A stretch of DNA of 64,000 bases. Source: Kyrpidia tusciae DSM 2912. Lineage in GTDB: Bacteria > Bacillota > Bacilli > Kyrpidiales > Kyrpidiaceae. Each line of letters opens with the position of its first letter. Position 1 is the first letter of the stretch. Both the position numbers and the translations under genes were made by a program. The notes beneath the pieces are model-generated. The model saw only the letters and a program-made list of their open reading frames with translations. It did no database searches and was not told the DNA's origin. The stretch lies in contig NC_014098.1 of assembly GCF_000092905.1 (NCBI RefSeq), positions 2,294,001-2,358,000 on the forward strand, given 5' to 3'. Positions 58,185 through 64,000 of the stretch are shown here, one piece after another.

Positions 58185-59237
58185 TTACTTAATATAGGGG
58201 AGAACTTCTTGTGCAAATCGTTCCATTTGCAACATCGTATCCTTGTGCGGTAGTCCTCCGACGTTGAAATAGAGAATCACTTCATCAATCCCGGCCGCCT
58301 CCACATCCTTGAGCACCCGGATGCAATGTTCCGCATCCCCGTTAATGATGCTCCGCTCACTCAAATCCTCCGTTTTCATATTACTCAATCGCTGGACAAT
58401 ATCAAGAAAATACCGAATGGAAGGAGGTGTCTTCTCGGGATCCTGTGGGAAGGCCGGTAAAATTCCCCGGAAATACTTCAGCATTCTGCGAGCCATACTT
58501 TCGACTTCCCATTTATTTTTAGATACTTGAATAAAATACGAGCATTTGACTTTCGTGTCCTGAAATCCATTTTCCTCGGCCGTCCGGCGAAATTGCGCCG
58601 CCGCTTCCTGAACATTGCCGAAGACCATAGCCGCGGCGAAAGGAGCAAAGATCACATTGAATCCGAGACTGGCCGCCTTTTCAAGGGACGGTCGGCTGAA
58701 CGAAGCAACATACACAGGCGGATGCGGGGACTGAACCGGACGGGGAACCACCTCAATTTCCGGAATTTGAAAATGTTTACCCTCATACGACACTGCCCTC
58801 TTCGTCCAAGCTTCTTTGATGATATCCAATTGTTCGAAAAAGATTTCTTGACTCAGGTTATAGTCGATACCAAAGACTCTGTACTCTCGCTCGTCATACC
58901 CGCGCCCGGCTGAGAAAATCGTTCGCCCGTTACTCAGCACATCCAACAACGCGTACTCCTCCGCCATCCGAATCGGATGATTCACAGGCAACAACACCGT
59001 CGCCGGAGCCAATTCAATCCGCTTCGTCCGAGCTGCCACATGGGCCAAGAGCATGGAAGGCGAAGGCAACACGCCAAACAATCCGAAATGATGTTCAGGG
59101 ACCCACACCGAATGAAATCCAAGCTCTTCGGCGTAGACTGCCTCCTCTACGAGAGAGCGAATCATCTGTTGCGGATTCTGCTGAGTTTCCTCATAAAGAG
59201 GGGGATTGTCCGTCAATGTAAAATAGCCGATCTTCAT
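58185..59237 (-). CDS. LLM-class flavin-dependent oxidoreductase
   Basis: A 350-residue luciferase-like TIM-barrel protein: EAVYAEELGFHSVWVPEHHFG, IELAPATVLLPVNHPIRMAEEYA and GRTIFSAGRGYDEREYRVFG are family landmarks for F420/FMN monooxygenases. ATG at 59237 has TGGAGG upstream. It precedes gentisate dioxygenase by about 190 bases in the same direction and could supply a hydroxylation step for the pathway. No flavin reductase is nearby. Confidence 0.88.
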   Translation of the reverse strand: MKIGYFTLTDNPPLYEETQQNPQQMIRSLVEEAVYAEELGFHSVWVPEHHFGLFGVLPSPSMLLAHVAARTKRIELAPATVLLPVNHPIRMAEEYALLDVLSNGRTIFSAGRGYDEREYRVFGIDYNLSQEIFFEQLDIIKEAWTKRAVSYEGKHFQIPEIEVVPRPVQSPHPPVYVASFSRPSLEKAASLGFNVIFAPFAAAMVFGNVQEAAAQFRRTAEENGFQDTKVKCSYFIQVSKNKWEVESMARRMLKYFRGILPAFPQDPEKTPPSIRYFLDIVQRLSNMKTEDLSERSIINGDAEHCIRVLKDVEAAGIDEVILYFNVGGLPHKDTMLQMERFAQEVLPYIK

Positions 59238-59280
59238 GAATTAGCACCTCCATTTGAGATCTCCAATCAAACGTTTGCCG

Positions 59281-59645
59281 TCATTCTCTCCCTCGGTAGC
59301 CCAACATTGAACATAACTCCTGTGCGGATTGCCGTAGACTGACGTTTAATGGATGGTTTCTGCTCACAACGGACTGGAGTATGCTCGCGGTAAGATCAAA
59401 GTGGTCGATCGCGGCCATCCCCCCATTCGATCATCCGGGACCTATGGTCTCAGCAGACAGGATGAGTAACTGCATCCGACCAAAACTGGTTAAATACCGA
59501 CGGACGTTGCTTTTGGCATCCGCAACACTATTCCAAATTATGAAAACGGTAGCAGAGCTGCCCGGGCAACAAGAGTTTGGAGACTTTTTTCTATCAATTT
59601 TCTCCGGATCGAATTCCCAAACCCTTGTTGCATTTTGATATCCAC
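59281..59645 (-). pseudogene. Decayed inverted duplicate of the IclR regulator gene
   Basis: The minus strand from a GTG at 59645 matches the intact IclR gene at 60156: VRRYLTSFGRMQLLILSAET versus LHRYLTSLCRMQLLIQSAET, then GPxMIEWG...AAxDxxDLT, then a large internal deletion to RNHPLNVSLRQSAQELCSMLGYRGRE. Frameshifts separate the blocks. Similarity continues past the stop and upstream through the promoter. Most of the ligand-binding domain is gone. Confidence 0.8.
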
Positions 59646-59708
59646 GAACCACCCCCTCCGAAATTTATTATTAGTAAACTCAATTTACTAAAATTAAATG
59701 ATAGTGTA

Positions 59709-59778
59709 ATTATAATCGAACCATTCTTTCCTGTCAAGAATTCGCAATCACTCCGTTAAAATCTTACCGAAAGGGGAG
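59709..59778 (-). repeat. Dispersed repeat copy 3 with promoter of the IclR pseudogene
   Basis: Minus strand TTGACA (59737-59732), 17-base spacer, TATAAT (59714-59709). The block above the -35 reads, on the plus strand, CGCAATCACTCCGTTAAAATCTTACCGAAAGGGG (shown in part) and matches copies 1 and 2. Confidence 0.55.
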
Positions 59779-59788
59779 TGGCTCACTC

Positions 59789-60016
59789 ATGAAGAAACCT
59801 TACCGAAGGGATCGCGGTGCGGATGTCCATGCAAAGCTTGAGGAGCTTGGTTCGAAGGGCGTCGTAGAGGACAAGCAATCTGTAGAAGATGGAACTCCTG
59901 AGCCAGGTAACCAAGAACCTGACCCTGGTTCAGCATGGCCTGAATCACCCAATTTGCGGATGATCAATCAGATAATAGGGATGTCGGACTCAACACGCCG
60001 ATGGGGTTCGTGCTGA
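59789..60016 (+). CDS. Hypothetical 75-codon frame (doubtful)
   Basis: ATG after AAAGGGGAG opens a hydrophilic frame (KKPYRRDRGADVHAKLEELG..., then a Pro/Glu-rich stretch). It begins inside dispersed repeat copy 3. No family is recognised; it may be a fragment of a lost element's gene. Confidence 0.25.
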   Translation: MKKPYRRDRGADVHAKLEELGSKGVVEDKQSVEDGTPEPGNQEPDPGSAWPESPNLRMINQIIGMSDSTRRWGSC

Positions 60017-60062
60017 AGGTTCGAAAAAAGGGACATCGAAAAAGGCTCTTCCCGGAGAACCC

Positions 60063-60135
60063 TTGACAGGAAAGAATGGGGCAACTACAATGATATTGTA
60101 ATTTAATTTTAGTAAATTATGCTTATTAATAGTGA
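60063..60135 (+). promoter_or_regulatory. Promoter and AT-rich operator of the IclR gene
   Basis: TTGACA (60063-60068), 17-base spacer, TACAAT (60086-60091). The following ATTTAATTTTAGTAAATTAT (about 60101-60120) also occurs, inverted, in the pseudogene promoter at about 59685-59705, so it is a good candidate IclR binding site. Confidence 0.6.
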
Positions 60136-60155
60136 ATTTTAAAGGGTGATGGTGT

Positions 60156-60929
60156 ATGGGTATCAAAAGTAAAGAGGGTCTGGGGATTCAATCTGTGGAA
60201 ACTGCGGTCAAAATTCTTCAGACTCTCGTTGCCCACTCAACCCCGATATCGTTGACAGAATTTGCAGGGTTGTTGGGGATGTCCAAAAGCAAGCTCCATC
60301 GGTATTTAACGAGTCTGTGTCGGATGCAGTTGCTCATCCAGTCTGCGGAAACAGATTTATATGCTCTCGGGCCGAGGATGATCGAATGGGGGTTAGCCGC
60401 CATGGACCAATATGATCTTACTGCGGCGGCGGTTCCCGTTATGAAGAATTTTGTAAACAAGGTCGATGAATCGATTGCTCTCGCGATCTGGTCGGATAAA
60501 GGTCCGTTGTTTGTTTCAGTTCAAAAAAGCACCAAGCAGATCAATATAGGGATCCGGGTGGGTTCCTACATTCCGGTGTCCACCAGTGCAACCGGACAGG
60601 TTTTTGCCGCGTACAACCGCGACGATCTGCGGATTCGAGCATTTCTCGAAGAAGAGTGCAGGGTAAGGGGAATTCCCTTGGATCAGGTAGAGCAAGAACT
60701 TCACATCGTCCGTCAGAGGGGGTTTGGATTTACTCGGGGCGGGGTGATTCAGGGATTGGGGGCAGTGGCCGTCCCCGTTCTGAATCATTCGTGCAACACG
60801 GAAGGGGTCTTGACCTTGATTACGGTCGAGTCCAGTGTGAGCACCGACAGAAACCATCCGTTAAATGTCGCTCTACGGGAATCTGCACAGGAGTTATCTT
60901 CCTTGCTGGGCTATCGAGGGAGAGTATGA
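60156..60929 (+). CDS. IclR-family transcriptional regulator
   Basis: A 257-residue regulator: winged helix SVETAVKILQTLVAHSTPISLTEFAG with MSKSKLHRYLTSL, and a C-terminal effector domain with VSTSATGQVFAAY, VRQRGFGFTRGGVIQGLGAVAVPVLNH. IclR proteins typically control aromatic or short-chain acid catabolism. It is divergent from the LLM/gentisate run and next to a second hydrolase; it probably regulates one or both. A degenerate inverted copy lies about 500 bases away. Confidence 0.92.
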   Translation: MGIKSKEGLGIQSVETAVKILQTLVAHSTPISLTEFAGLLGMSKSKLHRYLTSLCRMQLLIQSAETDLYALGPRMIEWGLAAMDQYDLTAAAVPVMKNFVNKVDESIALAIWSDKGPLFVSVQKSTKQINIGIRVGSYIPVSTSATGQVFAAYNRDDLRIRAFLEEECRVRGIPLDQVEQELHIVRQRGFGFTRGGVIQGLGAVAVPVLNHSCNTEGVLTLITVESSVSTDRNHPLNVALRESAQELSSLLGYRGRV

Positions 60930-61214
60930 CAGCAGATGCATCATTGGAGATCCCTTCCCGCAGGATCCCGAGAAGACGCCTCCCTCCATCCGATATTTTC
61001 TCGATGTTGCTTAAACAATATGAAAACGGAGGGCTTGAGCATCCCAAGCCTTCCGCGCCAAGCAGTGGACCCAGATTTCGACCCTTTTGCCCATTGATCA
61101 GGCGCTCTTCATACGCGTAAGTCGGAGCGCCATTATTCGCCGACTGCGGATACGTGGGAGGAAAAATCTTCTGCTCCGGCCCGCCGGGAGGTTGCAGCGG
61201 CAAACGCTAATTTT
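60930..61214. other. Intergenic stretch, no gene seen
   Basis: About 285 bases after the IclR stop without a convincing frame or ribosome site. Confidence 0.5.
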
Positions 61215-61415
61215 TCAGTTCGGCGGGACCGTTGAATTCACATTCCGGGTCTTTTGGGGAGGTACAGGACACCCCGCACACCCTCCGGCCTCAGCATTCA
61301 CCACTGAGGGGAACCGGGAGAATTTTTCACGGCGAACGGCTAGGCTGACGGTGCCGACAAGAACCGAGATTAGCGTAAGCAATGCCATTGCCACGCGATA
61401 CGCTCGCGGCTCCAT
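61215..61415 (-). CDS. 66-residue membrane peptide (hypothetical)
   Basis: ATG at 61415 is preceded by AAAGGAGG at 11 bases. The product has one N-terminal transmembrane helix (VAMALLTLISVLVGTVSLAV) followed by a basic and then Cys/Pro-containing tail (GGCAGCPVPPQ). It is not recognised. The strong ribosome site is the main evidence. Confidence 0.45.
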   Translation of the reverse strand: MEPRAYRVAMALLTLISVLVGTVSLAVRREKFSRFPSVVNAEAGGCAGCPVPPQKTRNVNSTVPPN

Positions 61416-61620
61416 TCCGCATCGCCTCCTTTCGGGAAGATTCCCGGCGGAAGCGAGCGTTTTTCTTATCCGCCATCACCATTCTACCAAAAATCGCCCT
61501 TTTCCTGATAGCCGGGAGAGGCGGTAACTTTGTACAGAACGCTGGCAAAACCCCGCCGCATCTTTCCGCCCGTGGTACAATATCCTTGCCACCAACCGAA
61601 GCGGAAGGAGCGAACCGGCA

Positions 61621-61830
61621 ATGGCCGTCGCCAAGGAGGAGCTCCATAGGCTTGTCGACCAGATCACGCACCCCGCGGACCTGGAAATCGCCTATGAAGC
61701 GCTGCGGGCCGTCGTCGAAAGCGACCGGGACCAATCCTGGTTCTGGACCGAATACTGGCAGACCGGGGAACGGGAGAAGGATCAACGACCGGGTTTTGGG
61801 TTAAGAGTATGCACGCCGTCTGTATTATGA
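61621..61830 (+). CDS. Small helical protein, 3' end disrupted
   Basis: ATG after GGAAGGAG opens AVAKEELHRLVDQITHPADL..., a short helical protein like antitoxin-type or DUF2281-like chains. At about residue 58 (EREKDQRPGFG) the frame enters unrelated sequence that, in another frame, is the tail of an amidohydrolase. The native C-terminus is probably lost. Confidence 0.45.
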   Translation: MAVAKEELHRLVDQITHPADLEIAYEALRAVVESDRDQSWFWTEYWQTGEREKDQRPGFGLRVCTPSVL

Positions 61831-62032
61831 TACCCTGGTATACGAAGGGTTGCTGTTGGGCCATATGGTTCACGTGGTGGGCGCGGACCGATTGCTGATC
61901 GGCTCCGACTATCCGTTCGCCATTCAAGAAAAGGAACCCGGCCGGGCCCTGAAGCAATTGGCGTTGCCGGAGGACCAACTGGAGCTTATTCAATATCGCA
62001 ACTGTCTCTCATATCTGAGGGCGACCCGGTAG
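61808..62032 (+). pseudogene. C-terminal fragment of an amidohydrolase (ACMSD-like)
   Basis: From 61808 the frame reads YARRLYYDTLVYEGLLLGHM then VVGADRLLIGSDYPFAIQEKEP to a TAG at 62032. DRLLIGSDYPF is the metal-binding Asp motif of amidohydrolase family 2 (aminocarboxymuconate semialdehyde decarboxylase type). About 250 N-terminal residues are missing; no start site is present. Confidence 0.75.
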
Positions 62033-62083
62033 GTCGTCATCCCATGGCACAAACGCAAAGATTCGAGGGAAGTGAGGAATCCA

Positions 62084-62923
62084 ATGATGGAAGCAAAAGT
62101 GGAACAGGGCGTCTTTGAAACGATCGGCGGTTACCGCACTCATTACCATGAGGCGGGTGCGGGTGAAGGAAAGCCTCTGCTGCTGATCCATGGTTCCGGC
62201 CCGGGCGTTTCTGCATGGGCGAATTGGCGCCTGGTTTTTCCTTTACTTGCCGATGATTTCCAGTTGTACGCACCGGATCTCGTGGGATTTGGACAAACGG
62301 AAAAACCGCGCATCACCTATTCGGTGGATGTCTGGGTCGATCATCTGATCGCATTCATCGAACAGAAAAATCTTGCACCCGTTTCGATTATCGGAAATTC
62401 TTTGGGTGGGGCGTTGGCCTTACACATTGCCCACCGGCGTCCGGAATGGATTGACAAGTTAATCCTCATGGGGAGCGCCGGCATCCGATTCCAATTGACC
62501 GAAGGCTTGGACAAAGTCTGGGGCTACGAGCCAAGTTTGGAGAACATGCGAAATTTAATTCGGATCTTCGCCTATGATCAAACGATGGCTGAAAAAGACG
62601 ACCTGGTCGAAATGAGGTACAAAGCGAGTATCCAGGAAGGGGCTCACGAATCCTACGCGTCCATGTTTCCGGCACCGCGTCAGCGATGGGTGGACGAGCT
62701 TTCTTTAAGTGAAGAAGCGTTGCGAAGTATAGACAAACCGACATTATTGATCCACGGACGCGAAGATCGCGTATTGCCGGTTGCCGAAACCAGCTGGCGA
62801 TTGGCACAACTGTTGCCCCGGGCCGAATTTCACATGTTCTCGCAATGCGGACATTGGACACAGATTGAAAAGACAGAGGCCTTTTGTCGGTTGGTCAAAC
62901 ATTTTCTAAAAAACAATGGATGA
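62084..62923 (+). CDS. Alpha/beta hydrolase, meta-cleavage product hydrolase type (second copy)
   Basis: A 279-residue hydrolase: LLLIHGSGPGVSAWANWRLV (oxyanion loop), GNSLGGALALH (serine elbow), HGREDRVLP (acid) and CGHWTQIEKTEAF (His). It is closer to BphD/HsaD-type enzymes than to the copy at 53434. ATG at 62084 follows GAGG. It is placed right after the amidohydrolase remnant, so the two were likely one catabolic operon. Confidence 0.88.
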   Translation: MMEAKVEQGVFETIGGYRTHYHEAGAGEGKPLLLIHGSGPGVSAWANWRLVFPLLADDFQLYAPDLVGFGQTEKPRITYSVDVWVDHLIAFIEQKNLAPVSIIGNSLGGALALHIAHRRPEWIDKLILMGSAGIRFQLTEGLDKVWGYEPSLENMRNLIRIFAYDQTMAEKDDLVEMRYKASIQEGAHESYASMFPAPRQRWVDELSLSEEALRSIDKPTLLIHGREDRVLPVAETSWRLAQLLPRAEFHMFSQCGHWTQIEKTEAFCRLVKHFLKNNG

Positions 62924-62991
62924 CGAGGACCCCGGGCCGCACCTTTCGCACCTTTGCACATGTGGCTGCGACGCGCCGCCCGTGGGCCCGG

Positions 62992-63022
62992 CGGCCCGGG
63001 TGATGACCAACATCACCCGGGT
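62992..63022. terminator. Hairpin between convergent genes
   Basis: Stem CCGGGTGATG/CATCACCCGG with a 5-base loop (about 62996-63020), between the hydrolase and the molybdenum hydroxylase gene. No T-run, so termination is only probable. Confidence 0.45.
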
Positions 63023-63075
63023 TCGCACGATCCCTTCCGCCGCGAGAATACAACGGTCGGTTCCGCCTGTCCGCG

Positions 63076-64000
63076 TCAGGCCTCATTCGCCGCTTTACTC
63101 CTCGCCGCCTCCACCCAACTGACAATCTGCTCCGGCCGAATCGGCAGTTCCGTCACCAGGACGCCGAACGGGGCGAGCGCATCGGAGACCGCGTTCGCCA
63201 GGGCCGCCGGAGCGGCGATCAGCGACCCTTCCCCCATGCCCTTAAATCCGCCCTCGCTGGACGAGGGGGTTTCCAGGTGCTGCACCCGCATCCTCGGGAC
63301 ATCGACGCTTTCCGGCAATAAATAGTCCATGAGCGATCCCGTCACCAGCTGGCCGTCTTCATCGTACCTGAGCTCCTCCAGAAACGCGCTGCCGATGCCC
63401 TGGGCCACGCCGCCGTGAATCTGCCCTTCCACGATCATCGGATTGATCAACCGACCGCAGTCGTTCACCACCACGTAATCCAGAACCTTCACGAAACCTG
63501 TCCGGATATCCACCTCCACCACCGCGGCGTGGGTGCCGTTGGAAAACGTGGCCGGCAGCGGCGGCCTGTAGCGGACCACCACTTCGAGGCCCGGCTGCAT
63601 ATCCTCCGGCAACCGCGACACATCGGCGTACGCCGTGCGGGCGATCTCGCGAATGGAAATGCCGCGGGACGGCACCCCGGCGACATGGGCCTGGCCGCCG
63701 GCCAACTCAATGTCCTCCTCGGCCGCCTCGAGCAGATGCGCCGCGAGCTTGATGATCTTTTTCCTCATCTCCTCACCGGCGCGCAAAGCGGCGCCGCCGC
63801 CGATGGTCCCGGATCGGCTCCCCCCGGTGCCACCGCCGAAGGGTGCACTGTCCGTGTCGCCGTGAAGCACCACGACGTCACCCACATCCACGCCCAGGCG
63901 ATCGGCGATCAGCTGGGCCATGGTGGTTTCGTGGCCCTGCCCCGTCGGCCCGAGTCCAAACGCCGCGGTGACAGTACCCGACGGCTCGATGCGAATGCTG
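63076..64000 (-). CDS. Molybdenum hydroxylase large subunit (xanthine dehydrogenase/CO dehydrogenase family), C-terminal part
   Basis: The open frame extends past the window edge; the visible 308 residues begin SIRIEPSGTVTAAFGLGPTG with GQGHETTMAQLIADRLGV, the molybdopterin-binding region, then GGTGGSRSG, VDIRTGFVKVLDYVVVNDCGRLINP, IHGGVAQGIGSAFLEE and the catalytic-glutamate loop GGFKGMGEGSL. It hydroxylates N-heterocycles, aldehydes or CO; the substrate is open. Partner FAD and 2Fe-2S subunit genes would lie outside the window. Confidence 0.9.
   Translation of the reverse strand, partial: SIRIEPSGTVTAAFGLGPTGQGHETTMAQLIADRLGVDVGDVVVLHGDTDSAPFGGGTGGSRSGTIGGGAALRAGEEMRKKIIKLAAHLLEAAEEDIELAGGQAHVAGVPSRGISIREIARTAYADVSRLPEDMQPGLEVVVRYRPPLPATFSNGTHAAVVEVDIRTGFVKVLDYVVVNDCGRLINPMIVEGQIHGGVAQGIGSAFLEELRYDEDGQLVTGSLMDYLLPESVDVPRMRVQHLETPSSSEGGFKGMGEGSLIAAPAALANAVSDALAPFGVLVTELPIRPEQIVSWVEAARSKAANEA

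Overview
The window reads as chromosomal DNA of a fairly GC-rich, endospore-forming Bacillota, most like the Alicyclobacillaceae (a Kyrpidia-type organism is plausible, but I cannot test it). The basis is a sporulation gene (yunB), the Bacillus-type pairs yhaO-yhaN, mutS2-zapA-pheT-pheS and infC-rpmI-rplT, an L20 leader, a thrS T-box, consensus sigma-A promoters and purine-rich Shine-Dalgarno sites.

1-15.7 kb is accessory/housekeeping: a TerC-type membrane protein cut by the window edge, a split chromate transporter pair, an EamA exporter overlapping yhaN-yhaO (SbcCD-like), a dead IS607-type element, an Lgt-like membrane protein, an MntP/YtaF-like exporter, two glycosyltransferases, a methyltransferase-MFS pair, and a sulfur module (MBL-fold persulfide-dioxygenase-like enzyme plus an ArsR-rhodanese regulator). 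15.9-21.5 kb is an rRNA locus on the minus strand (16S, tRNA-Ile, tRNA-Ala, 23S, 5S). Its 16S/23S spacer carries hairpin terminators, a tiny ORF and what looks like a second promoter plus boxA for 23S-5S. 21.5-46.3 kb is core genome: a DHA2 efflux pump with its regulator, a truncated patatin, yunB, a YgjP-like peptidase, hsp20, tyrS, a class A PBP, mutS2, zapA, pheTS, a TrmH methyltransferase, a KtrAB-like K+ system, rplT-rpmI-infC, thrS with tandem promoters, a VOC protein, a thioesterase and tRNA-Leu.

46.3-64 kb is a mosaic aromatic-catabolism island scarred by mobile DNA: an IS110 element, a group II intron-like relic, three copies of a short repeat that each supply a promoter -35, an inverted and decayed duplicate of an IclR regulator, and gene fragments. 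Reading on the minus strand, one operon-like run encodes a meta-cleavage hydrolase, LigA- and LigB-type extradiol dioxygenase subunits, a Rieske dioxygenase alpha and beta pair (visibly AT-richer than its surroundings) and a small protein, followed by a GntR regulator. A second run encodes an LLM flavin oxidoreductase, gentisate 1,2-dioxygenase, an FAH-family hydrolase, an unknown 142-aa protein and a maleate isomerase-like enzyme. Together these suggest ring hydroxylation, meta cleavage and hydrolysis, plus a gentisate branch that could end in maleate to fumarate. An IclR regulator, a second alpha/beta hydrolase and the C-terminal part of a molybdenum hydroxylase large subunit close the window.

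All functional calls come from motif and sequence recognition by eye; no database search was run.
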